This document shows, piece after piece, positions 1-5,940 of a stretch of 6,342 nt of DNA. The translations under genes and the position numbers were made by a program. The notes beneath the pieces were generated by a model. The model searched no databases. It saw only the letters and a list, made by a program, of their open reading frames with translations, and was not told the origin of the DNA. The stretch comes from Gammaproteobacteria bacterium (GTDB taxonomy: Bacteria > Pseudomonadota > Gammaproteobacteria > Steroidobacterales > SZUA-146): the NCBI GenBank assembly GCA_013002925.1, contig JABDLQ010000275.1, forward strand, positions 1 to 6,342, given 5' to 3'. How positions within the stretch are numbered: position 1 is the stretch's first letter; each line of letters starts with the position of its first letter.

Positions 1-81
1 GGAGCATGTTAATCGCGCGTGGAGGGCGCTGTTGCGACGATGGGTACGCTACCGGCCGAGAGTGTGTGAAAACTATCACTT

Positions 82-119
82 CGTCTTTGCGAACCCGCAA
101 AGCGGGTGCGGCAATCCCC
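82..119 (+). repeat. REP-like hairpin unit A
   Basis: The unit starts with CGTCTTTGCGA and ends with GCGGCAATCCCC. Its core is a 6-bp stem, ACCCGC (93-98) with GCGGGT (102-107), around an AAA loop. It is flanked by a matching TTGC (87-90) and GCAA (111-114). This is the pattern of the dispersed CGTCATTGCGAG...GCGGCAATCTCC repeats seen in many proteobacterial and rickettsial genomes. It lies in inverted orientation to unit B at 164-197 and differs from it mainly in the hairpin core. Confidence 0.65.
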
Positions 120-163
120 GCCCGGCCTCTGTGGCATCAACAAGTTAGGGCAGCACAACGTTG

Positions 164-197
164 GGAGATTGCCGCGCGCTTCGCGCTCGCAATGACG
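164..197 (-). repeat. REP-like hairpin unit B
   Basis: Read on the minus strand it starts with CGTCATTGCGAG and ends with GCGGCAATCTCC, with a GC-rich GCGC-GAA-GCGC core. On the plus strand the flanking TTGC (169-172) and GCAA (189-192) pair. It is closer than unit A to the common dispersed repeat consensus. Together A and B form a head-to-head pair inside the perfect outer arms, the arrangement of a bacterial interspersed mosaic element. Confidence 0.65.
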
Positions 198-278
198 ATC
201 CGATAGTTTTCACACACTCTCGGCCGGTAGCGTACCCATCGTCGCAACAGCGCCCTCCACGCGCGATTAACATGCTCC

Positions 279-730
279 CGTCATTTGATCGCGCCGGGAA
301 GCCGTGCAACCAGAACGGCCGAAGGCCTGGCGAGCAAATGCCCTTGGAGCGCTTCAACAAAATCGTTTCGATTTCAACCTCTTGACAGATGGCGGCTGGA
401 AGTCGTTCCTACGAACTCAATGCGGTTTCTGACTCGTGACGGATCACAGCTTTATACCGCTCAACGACACACCCCGGGTCAACTCATTTCATGCAGCATT
501 TGCGCGCCTTTGTACTATCAGCAGAAAATCACCACTGGCGATTTGCGCATTTTTGACCATACACAAAAGAACTTCGACAAAAAAAACCAATATCTAAGTG
601 TTTTCCCTTCAGGTGAAACCCTTACATATCTAAGCATTTTGCTTATTTATTTTGCTTAATTGTTACGTATTGCAAGCTGATTATTGTTTCTGGAATCGAA
701 TCACATTAGTAAGTCCGGGCGCCAAGTTTA
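279..730. other. Non-coding stretch upstream of the c-di-GMP gene
   Basis: About 450 bases without a convincing gene. The only long frame (285-659, plus strand) needs a TTG start, has no Shine-Dalgarno and reads as low-quality protein. Base composition moves from GC-rich near the palindrome to AT-rich after about 490. Short repeats are visible: ATATCTAAG at 590-598 and 626-634, TTTTGCTTA at 637-645 and 650-658, and small hairpins at 360-374 and 631-645. A weak promoter candidate lies at 660-687. It most likely carries the control region of the downstream gene. Confidence 0.6.
660..687 (+). promoter_or_regulatory. Candidate sigma70 promoter for the REC-GGDEF-EAL gene
   Basis: TTGTTA (660-665) and TATTGT (682-687) are separated by 16 bases, each matching the consensus at 4 of 6 positions. 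A transcript would begin near 694, about 37 bases before the ATG at 731 and 70 before the GTG at 764. The match is weak and AT-rich DNA gives such hits by chance. Confidence 0.3.
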
Positions 731-2599
731 ATGACCACAACACCACATTCGCTGGAGAAACGTGTGACCAGTAAGAAGTCGTTGCAAAATTGCACGATCC
801 TGCTCGTTGAGGGCGGACAGTCCAATCGAAAAGTTATCAGGGATTTTGTAAACGCCGAGAAACATCGCCTGTTGTTCGCCACCGATTATGACGACGCACT
901 CCAGATTCTGGAATGCAATCCTGTGGATTTGGTGCTACTGGACTCAGAGCTTTCAGGACGCAGCAGTTTTGAGTTATGTCAGACCATTCGGGAAACGGAA
1001 CACATCAGCGAAATTCCGGTGATCATGATCAACAGCCGCAGCGATCATGAGATTTGCACCCGGGGTGTTGCAGCGGGCGTGGATGATTTTATTGCCAAAC
1101 CCATCAATGGTGACGTCCTGAAGACTCGGGTGCGCTCGATATTGCGCCTGAATTACTATCGCACCCTGCATGTTGAGAATATGCAGGGTGAAGATGAGAA
1201 TTCCGAACTTTCAAAACTGAAAAAGTTTGATCCCACTACGGGGCTTGCCAATCTGCAGACGTTCACACTCTCGCTGGAAGAAGAAATACAGCGAGCACAC
1301 AAGGCTGGTTACTCCATCGCCATCATGGCAATCGGCGCAAACGAAGTAAGTCATGTGCAGGATGTGTATGGAGAAGCTGTTGCAGGAAACCTGGCACGCA
1401 GTGTCGCAAACAGACTGAGCAGCACCATCCGCGGCAGAGGCATGATCGGACGGATTGTCGGCCGGTGTTTCATTTCTTTTCAGCCCATTCCACGTGAAGA
1501 CGAATTACTGCCGGCAGTGCTGCGAGCGCGAAAGACTTTTAATGAACCATTTATCGTTGAAGGTGATGCAATTAGCGTGTCCAGCAGTATCGGCGCCAGT
1601 GTCTATCCCAACGATGCGATGAGTGCAGATCGATTGATTTCTTTGAGCGTCAGCGCGATGACGCGGGCGGCGAAACTTGGTCGTAACCGCTACCAGGTTT
1701 CCGCTCCATCTACCCGTGCTGATGTAAAACGCCAACTACGCGTTGAGGGCCAGGTATTCAAAGCGCTGGCCGAAAAAAAATTTGAATTACATTATCAACC
1801 GAGGGTGGGCATCAGCGATGGCCGCGTGACAGCCGTCGAAGCGTTGCTCAGAATGCGTGGCGATGACGGCGAATATGTACCTCCCAACATATTCCTCCCC
1901 GTCACTCAGAACGCCGGTCTCATGACCCAGTTGGGTGTGCGCGCAATCAATGAAGCGTGTCGCAAGGCAGCAGAACTTCGGGATTCAGGCCATCCGGATG
2001 TGCGTATCGGTGTAAACCTGACCGGCGATGAACTGCGGCATGAAAACTTCCTGCACGAGGTATCGGAGGCTCTGCAAACCGCAAACGTAATCGGCAGCCA
2101 ACTCGAGTTTGAAATAAATGAATCCGCCCTGGTCCCTCAGCCGGATTTTGATTTACAGGCGCTGGTAAGTTTGCTAACGGACTTGCGCGCTCTGGGCGTG
2201 CGGGTCGCAATCGACGATTTCGGCACAGGTTACTCGTCACTGAATTATCTACGCCACATCCCCATGGACAGTCTAAAAATCGATCAGTCTTTTATTCGCG
2301 ATATTCCGGATGATCCAAAAGCAAGTGCGGTGGCTTGCAGTATCATTTCCATGGGCCAAAACCTCGGTATGAAAGTAGTCGCGGAGGGCGTTGAAAACGA
2401 CACCCAACTGCAATTTTTACGGCATGCCGGTTGTAACGAGTTGCAAGGTTATCTCTATGCGCGGCCAATGCCCTTCGAAGAACTGGCCGATTCAATTGTT
2501 CGGATTCAGAACGATTGGACCGATCGCCAGGAGCATCTCACGACGGAACAAGTTACGCTTTCCGGAGACTCTGTAGAAATCACAGACGTGGCATCCTGA
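731..2599 (+). CDS. REC-GGDEF-EAL protein, predicted cyclic-di-GMP phosphodiesterase
   Basis: Cytoplasmic, 622 residues, no membrane segment. An N-terminal receiver (about 20-140) keeps the phosphoacceptor-like Asp71 and Lys123. Its acidic pocket is altered: the usual Asp-Asp pair is Glu27-Gly28 and the usual Thr/Ser is Asn101. The GGDEF domain (about 165-330) keeps the DPTTGLAN entry motif, but the active-site loop reads VGRCF (243-247), so cyclase activity is not expected. The EAL domain (about 345-600) is complete: Glu370 in EALLRM, Asn429, Glu461 and Glu464, Asp495-Asp496 in DDFGTGYSSL, Lys516 in LKID, Glu552 and Glu555 in AEGVE, and Gln572 in QGY. It should hydrolyse c-di-GMP to pGpG, with the upstream domains acting as regulators. 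By family knowledge a degenerate GGDEF may still bind GTP. No partner kinase lies in the window. The ATG at 731 is used here; GTG 764 has the better ribosome site. Confidence 0.93.
   Translation: MTTTPHSLEKRVTSKKSLQNCTILLVEGGQSNRKVIRDFVNAEKHRLLFATDYDDALQILECNPVDLVLLDSELSGRSSFELCQTIRETEHISEIPVIMINSRSDHEICTRGVAAGVDDFIAKPINGDVLKTRVRSILRLNYYRTLHVENMQGEDENSELSKLKKFDPTTGLANLQTFTLSLEEEIQRAHKAGYSIAIMAIGANEVSHVQDVYGEAVAGNLARSVANRLSSTIRGRGMIGRIVGRCFISFQPIPREDELLPAVLRARKTFNEPFIVEGDAISVSSSIGASVYPNDAMSADRLISLSVSAMTRAAKLGRNRYQVSAPSTRADVKRQLRVEGQVFKALAEKKFELHYQPRVGISDGRVTAVEALLRMRGDDGEYVPPNIFLPVTQNAGLMTQLGVRAINEACRKAAELRDSGHPDVRIGVNLTGDELRHENFLHEVSEALQTANVIGSQLEFEINESALVPQPDFDLQALVSLLTDLRALGVRVAIDDFGTGYSSLNYLRHIPMDSLKIDQSFIRDIPDDPKASAVACSIISMGQNLGMKVVAEGVENDTQLQFLRHAGCNELQGYLYARPMPFEELADSIVRIQNDWTDRQEHLTTEQVTLSGDSVEITDVAS
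754..757 (+). promoter_or_regulatory. GGAG Shine-Dalgarno for an alternative GTG start at 764
   Basis: GGAG sits 6 bases before the in-frame GTG at 764-766, an ideal spacing. The ATG at 731 has no comparable purine-rich site (CCGGGCGCCAAGTTTA precedes it). Starting at 764 would remove 11 residues that lie before the receiver domain, so function would be unaffected. The site favours GTG 764 as the true or a second start. Confidence 0.45.
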
Positions 2600-2842
2600 C
2601 GCTGTGACCTGGCAGATTTCAGCTCCGAATTCCTGATCACTCAGATTGCCCTGACGCCCGGATTACTTTGTAGCTTTAGTTTCCCGACCCGGGTTTGGCA
2701 ATCGATTCAAATCCGCCGCACCGATCAAAACCTTAAAACTGCCTGTTTTGGTGTCCCGCAGGTTAATCTTTCAAAGCCACCCTGAAGAACAAATAGATGA
2801 TTTTTCGCTGTTGACAGGGGTAATCCATTTATCCGACCGTTG
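2600..2842. other. Convergent intergenic gap
   Basis: This gap lies between the stops of the c-di-GMP gene and mnmE. No gene or standard terminator with a U-tract was found on either strand. There is inverted-repeat structure: GATTGCC (2644-2650) matches GGCAATC (2697-2703), and inside it GCCCGG (2656-2661) can pair with CCGGGT (2689-2694), the latter part of the palindrome ACCCGGGT (2687-2694). A small AAAAC/GTTTT hairpin lies at 2735-2749. These could serve termination or processing, but that is inference. Confidence 0.5.
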
Positions 2843-4192
2843 TTATTTGCCAATACAAAAATTCGAAAAAATCTGACCCAGCAGTTCATCGGAGGTCACT
2901 TGTCCGGTAATTTCACCCAGGCAATTTTGTGCCAGCCTGAGTTCCTCCGCCATAATTTCCCCAGCCCCCTGATCGAGTAACGCACGCTTGCCGTCGGTAA
3001 AATGTACTCGGGCACGCGCGAGCGCATCCAGATGCCGGCGCCGGGCGATCACCTGACCGCTGTCGGCGGCCGAATAACCCATCAATCGTCCCAGGTAATC
3101 ACGTAAGTCATCCAGACCTTCTCCTGTCAACGCCGACACCCCAACCGTGTTGCCCGCATCCGTCAATGACACACCCGGGGTGCCGCCATTGATATCGATT
3201 TTGTTGATGACTGTCGTTACCGGTATGTCCCGGGGTAACTCTTTGGCCATCTGTGAAAAATCATCACTCCCGGGGCGATCCGATATGTAGAGTACGTGAT
3301 CAGCCTGCTTGAGCGCTCGCCGCGCACGGCGCATGCCTTCGATTTCTACCGGGTCGCTGGACTCGTGCAAACCAGCGGTGTCCACAATATGTAACGGCAT
3401 GCCATCAATATGGATGTCTTCACGAAGAATGTCGCGAGTCGTGCCCGCCTGTGCGGTTACGATTGCCGCATCATAGCCTGCCAACCGATTCAGCAGGCTG
3501 GATTTGCCGACGTTAGGCCGCCCGACAATCACAAGAATCATGCCATCTCGCAGCAGTTGCCCCTGTGTTGCTGCGGCCTCGATCTGCGTGAAGCCGCGCG
3601 CAACCCGGTCAAGTCTTGCGGTCACCTCCTGGTCTGCCAGAAAATCTATCTCCTCTTCGGGAAAATCGATGGCAGCTTCGACAAACATCCGCAGCGACGT
3701 AATTTCATGCGCAAGATCGTTTATATAGTGGGCAAATTCACCACACAGCGAACGCACGGCTGCGCGGGCCGCCTGCTGGCTGGCGCTATCGATCAGGTCA
3801 CTGATCGCTTCAGCCTGGGTTAGATCAATTTTGTCGTTGAGAAAAGCCCGTTGTGTAAACTCCCCGGCGCCAGCGAGGCGTGCACCCAGCAATAAACAGT
3901 GCTGGATCAGCATATCCATTGGTACGGGACCGCCATGTCCATGCAGTTCCAGAACATCCTCACCGGTGAACGAAGCCGGGCCGGCAAAATAAATCGCCAG
4001 GCCACTGTCCATCATTACACCATTGGCATCAGTGAATTGGGCCGACGTTGCAACCCGGGGCTCGAGTCTTTTTCCCAGTAAACTGAAAGCAATGCTGGAG
4101 ACGTTAGGCCCGGACAAACGTACAATACCAATTCCGCCCCGACCCGGCGGTGTCGCCAGCGCTACTATCGTGTCATTGTCAGACTGCTGCAT
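2843..4192 (-). CDS. mnmE: tRNA uridine-5-carboxymethylaminomethyl(34) synthesis GTPase MnmE
   Basis: 449 residues, the usual length for the family (formerly TrmE). With MnmG it forms the complex that installs the (carboxymethyl)aminomethyl group at C5 of wobble uridine 34 in certain tRNAs. The N-terminal folate-binding domain opens with DTIVALATPPGRGGIG. The GTPase domain, inserted in a helical domain, shows G1 GRPNVGKSS (224-232), G2 GTTRD (250-254), G3 DTAG (271-274), G4 NKID (329-332) and a G5-like SALTGEG. The C-terminus is FCIGK with the conserved Cys446. The ATG at 4192 gives MQQSDNDTIVA, aligning with family N-termini. ATG 4198 is also possible; the open frame extends to 4309 but that part overlaps the divergent gene and is not conserved in type. 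No good Shine-Dalgarno is seen. It is not preceded by yidC, its common gammaproteobacterial neighbour. Confidence 0.97.
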   Translation of the reverse strand: MQQSDNDTIVALATPPGRGGIGIVRLSGPNVSSIAFSLLGKRLEPRVATSAQFTDANGVMMDSGLAIYFAGPASFTGEDVLELHGHGGPVPMDMLIQHCLLLGARLAGAGEFTQRAFLNDKIDLTQAEAISDLIDSASQQAARAAVRSLCGEFAHYINDLAHEITSLRMFVEAAIDFPEEEIDFLADQEVTARLDRVARGFTQIEAAATQGQLLRDGMILVIVGRPNVGKSSLLNRLAGYDAAIVTAQAGTTRDILREDIHIDGMPLHIVDTAGLHESSDPVEIEGMRRARRALKQADHVLYISDRPGSDDFSQMAKELPRDIPVTTVINKIDINGGTPGVSLTDAGNTVGVSALTGEGLDDLRDYLGRLMGYSAADSGQVIARRRHLDALARARVHFTDGKRALLDQGAGEIMAEELRLAQNCLGEITGQVTSDELLGQIFSNFCIGK

Positions 4193-4204
4193 GCGCATTA
4201 TTGT
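4176..4204 (+). promoter_or_regulatory. Candidate promoter for the hydrolase-OsmC gene
   Basis: TTGTCA (4176-4181, 5/6) and TATTGT (4199-4204, 4/6) are separated by 17 bases. The start would be near 4211, giving a leader of about 37 bases that contains the ribosome site at 4236-4239. The -35 lies inside the first codons of mnmE, and the -10 overlaps the -10 of the opposite promoter at 4200-4205. Confidence 0.45.
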
Positions 4205-4228
4205 AGTCGCAAGCAGATTCCACGTCAT
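4200..4228 (-). promoter_or_regulatory. Candidate mnmE promoter, overlapping the divergent one
   Basis: On the minus strand ATGACG (4228-4223) and TACAAT (4205-4200) are separated by 17 bases, with 4/6 and 5/6 consensus matches. Transcription would start near 4193-4194, practically at the ATG at 4192, implying a leaderless or near-leaderless mRNA. This agrees with the lack of a Shine-Dalgarno. It is predicted by eye only. Confidence 0.4.
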
Positions 4229-4235
4229 CAAATAC

Positions 4236-4239
4236 AGGA
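4236..4239 (+). promoter_or_regulatory. AGGA Shine-Dalgarno deciding the hydrolase-OsmC start
   Basis: AGGA lies 8 bases before ATG 4248. It supports this start over the upstream open frame, which reaches back to 4023 antisense to mnmE. It also supports it over the in-frame GTG at 4242, which would be too close. Confidence 0.65.
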
Positions 4240-4247
4240 TTGTGACC

Positions 4248-5456
4248 ATGCATACACAACAAGTGGTTTTCTCTAATGACCTCGGCGAGAAGCTGTCCGG
4301 ACGACTCATAACGCCGCTGCTCCGAGACGTTCGTGCCTACGCAATTTTTGCTCATTGCTTTACCTGCACAAAGAATTTCACAGCCACCCGCAACATCGCC
4401 CGCGCCATGGCCGGGGCCGGAATCGCTACACTAATTTTTGACTTTACGGGCCTGGGGTCCAGTGAGGGCGACTTTGCGGACAGTAATTTTTCATCTAACG
4501 TCAATGATCTGCTCGCGGCAGCGAATTTTCTTGAAAAACACTACGCGGCACCACGCATTGTCGCCGGTCACTCACTGGGCGGAACCGCCGCACTTCTGGC
4601 CGCCAGTAAAATCCCGTCGGTTGTTGCGGTAGCATCGATTGGATCACCCGCCGAACCGGCCCATGTAAAGCAACTTATCGCAAGCAAAAAAGAAGAAATC
4701 GAGAGTCGCGGACAAGCACAGGTGTCTTTAGGTGGAAGACCATTTTTTATAAAGAAACAGTTTCTGGATGATCTCGCAAAAACATCAGTACTTGACGTGG
4801 TAAAGGATTTTCGCAAAGCACTGCTTGTAATCCATGCACCGCTGGATGAGACCGTGGATATTGCGAACGCCACCCGTATCTTTGCAGCCGCCAAACACCC
4901 AAAGAGTTTTGTCAGCCTCGATCAGGCAGATCATTTACTCAGTAACAGGGAAGATTCTGAATATGCCGGGCACATTATCGCTGCCTGGGCGGCTCGTTAC
5001 CTGGAGAGGCACGAGGAAACCAACCACTATCCCCAGGGCATCGAACACGGGGCCGCTGCCCGGACCCGCAAAGATAGTTTCAAAACCTATGTGAGTGCCG
5101 GAAAGCACCCCTTAGTCGCGGATGAGCCCCGCAGCGTGGGCGGCACAGATCTGGGGCCCAGCCCATTTGATTTGTTGGCTTCGGCACTGGCGACTTGTAC
5201 CACCATGACGCTGAAGATGTATGCCGATCACAAGGATCTGACGCTGGAGTCAGCAACCTGCCACGTGCAGGTTCAACAAAAGAAAACTGTCGAAGATGGC
5301 GCAGGCAAAACCACAATATTCACACGCCAGCTGACTCTTGATGGCGATCTCACGCAACAGCAGCGAGAACGTATGCTGGATATCTCCAACAGATGCCCCG
5401 TGCATCGCGCGTTGAGTAACGACATCGACATTCGCACGGAACTGATAGACCAATAA
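4248..5456 (+). CDS. Bifunctional alpha/beta hydrolase / OsmC family protein
   Basis: 402 residues, two domains, no signal peptide. Residues 1 to about 260 are an alpha/beta hydrolase: oxyanion-strand motif HCFTCTKN (36-43), nucleophile elbow GHSLGG with Ser109, acid Asp200 in APLDET, and His229 in ADHLLS, so the triad is complete. Residues about 265-402 are an OsmC-like domain with both redox cysteines, Cys317 in ALATCTTM and Cys383 in NRCPVH. OsmC/Ohr proteins are thiol peroxidases for organic or fatty-acid hydroperoxides. This fusion is a known family, but its physiological substrate is not established. Coupling ester hydrolysis to peroxide reduction on the same lipid-like substrate is a reasonable inference. 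The gene is divergent from mnmE with 55 bases between, and convergent with mscL. Both active sites are intact, so a working two-domain enzyme is likely. Confidence 0.93.
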   Translation: MHTQQVVFSNDLGEKLSGRLITPLLRDVRAYAIFAHCFTCTKNFTATRNIARAMAGAGIATLIFDFTGLGSSEGDFADSNFSSNVNDLLAAANFLEKHYAAPRIVAGHSLGGTAALLAASKIPSVVAVASIGSPAEPAHVKQLIASKKEEIESRGQAQVSLGGRPFFIKKQFLDDLAKTSVLDVVKDFRKALLVIHAPLDETVDIANATRIFAAAKHPKSFVSLDQADHLLSNREDSEYAGHIIAAWAARYLERHEETNHYPQGIEHGAAARTRKDSFKTYVSAGKHPLVADEPRSVGGTDLGPSPFDLLASALATCTTMTLKMYADHKDLTLESATCHVQVQQKKTVEDGAGKTTIFTRQLTLDGDLTQQQRERMLDISNRCPVHRALSNDIDIRTELIDQ

Positions 5457-5457
5457 C

Positions 5458-5496
5458 GGCAGACAAACCGGTCAGAAAATTACCGGTTTGCCTGCC
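5458..5496. terminator. Hairpin between convergent hydrolase-OsmC and mscL genes
   Basis: A 15-bp stem with one A-C mismatch, GGCAGACAAACCGGT (5458-5472) against ACCGGTTTGCCTGCC (5482-5496), with a 9-base loop. It starts 2 bases after the hydrolase stop and ends 10 bases before the mscL stop. A T-run (5510-5515) follows on the plus strand but 13 bases away, and none follows on the minus strand. It probably ends or protects both transcripts; it is not a textbook intrinsic terminator. Confidence 0.65.
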
Positions 5497-5506
5497 TGAC
5501 TGCGTC

Positions 5507-5926
5507 CTATTTTTTCAGCAAGTCGCGAATTTCTGTCAGCAGCACCTCTTCTTTCGGCGGTTCCGGTGGTGGTGCTTCCACTTCCTCTTCTTTTTTCTTT
5601 GCACTGTTCATGGCTTTGACGACCATGAAAATTGCGAATGCAATGATCAGAAAATCAACGACCGTCTGGATAAAATTACCGTAGGTCAATACGGAGGCAC
5701 CAGCCTCCTGCGCCGCCGCCAGCGTTGGGTAGCTTTCATTGGACAGATTGACGAACATCTGAGTGAAATCCGTTCCTCCAGACAATTTACCGATCAATGG
5801 CATCAAGACGTCTTTGACAAACGACGCTACAATCTTGCCAAATGCGCCGCCCAAAACGATACCAATGGCCATGTCCATCACGTTACCGCGCATCGCAAAA
5901 TCTTTGAACTCACTCATCATGCTCAT
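5507..5926 (-). CDS. mscL: Large-conductance mechanosensitive channel MscL
   Basis: 139 residues (E. coli form 136). A homopentameric inner-membrane channel that opens under membrane tension and releases solutes in hypo-osmotic shock. The N-terminal amphipathic helix MSMMSEFKDFAMRGNV leads into TM1 (about 17-46) with the small-residue pore stretch GIVLGGAFGKIV. A periplasmic loop (about 50-82) is followed by TM2 (about 83-106, FLIIAFAIFMVVKAMN). A charged, proline-rich linker (110-125) precedes the conserved C-terminal helix EEVLLTEIRDLLKK. The start at 5926 is set by a strong Shine-Dalgarno and by alignment to the family N-terminus. The frame is open to 6049, but the extension is not MscL-like. 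ATG codons at 5920 and 5917 are alternatives. It stands alone, with a 296-base gap upstream. Confidence 0.97.
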   Translation of the reverse strand: MSMMSEFKDFAMRGNVMDMAIGIVLGGAFGKIVASFVKDVLMPLIGKLSGGTDFTQMFVNLSNESYPTLAAAQEAGASVLTYGNFIQTVVDFLIIAFAIFMVVKAMNSAKKKEEEVEAPPPEPPKEEVLLTEIRDLLKK

Positions 5927-5932
5927 AAAATA

Positions 5933-5940
5933 CTCCTCCC
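5933..5940 (-). promoter_or_regulatory. GGGAGGAG Shine-Dalgarno of mscL
   Basis: A near-perfect anti-16S match on the minus strand, 6 bases before ATG 5926. It is the strongest ribosome site in the window and decides the mscL start. Confidence 0.85.

Larger units (their letters stand above)
1..278. repeat. Nested palindromic element (MITE- or BIME-like): perfect 77-bp inverted arms around two REP-like hairpins
   Basis: Bases 1-77 are the exact reverse complement of 202-278, with no mismatch. The 124-base centre holds two further, diverged inverted units at 82-119 and 164-197. The left arm begins at base 1, so the true outer boundary and any target-site duplication are not visible. There is no transposase, and the open frames inside are mirror images of each other, which argues against coding. 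A non-autonomous mobile element or a compound REP/BIME fits best. A fold-back assembly artefact at a contig edge cannot be excluded. The inverted repeat is certain; its class is inferred. Confidence 0.9.

Noticed and set aside
1..278. CRISPR array or attenuator interpretation of the palindromic region
   Set aside because: There are no regularly spaced direct repeats or spacers, and the arms are single inverted copies far from any gene start.
6..360. Open frames 6-206 (+) and 145-360 (-) sharing the peptide GGRCCDDGYATGRECVKT
   Set aside because: They are the same inverted-repeat arm read from both ends; the palindrome explains the shared peptide and there is no ribosome site.
382..387. Perfect TTGACA
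   Set aside because: No -10-like hexamer at 15-19 bases and it lies over 340 bases before the gene.
285..659. 124-codon frame on the plus strand
   Set aside because: TTG start with no Shine-Dalgarno, crosses the GC-to-AT composition change, and no recognisable domain.
2811..2816. Perfect TTGACA in the convergent gap
   Set aside because: No -10-like hexamer at proper spacing and it points antisense into the 3' end of mnmE.
3410..3823. 137-codon plus-strand frame inside mnmE
   Set aside because: Antisense shadow of conserved GTPase coding sequence; no domain or ribosome site.
4023..4247. N-terminal extension of the hydrolase-OsmC gene
   Set aside because: Antisense to mnmE, not hydrolase-like, and ATG 4248 has a well-spaced AGGA.
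4193..4309. N-terminal extension of mnmE
   Set aside because: The extension lies antisense to the hydrolase start and precedes the conserved MnmE N-terminus; family members begin just before DTIVALATPPGR.
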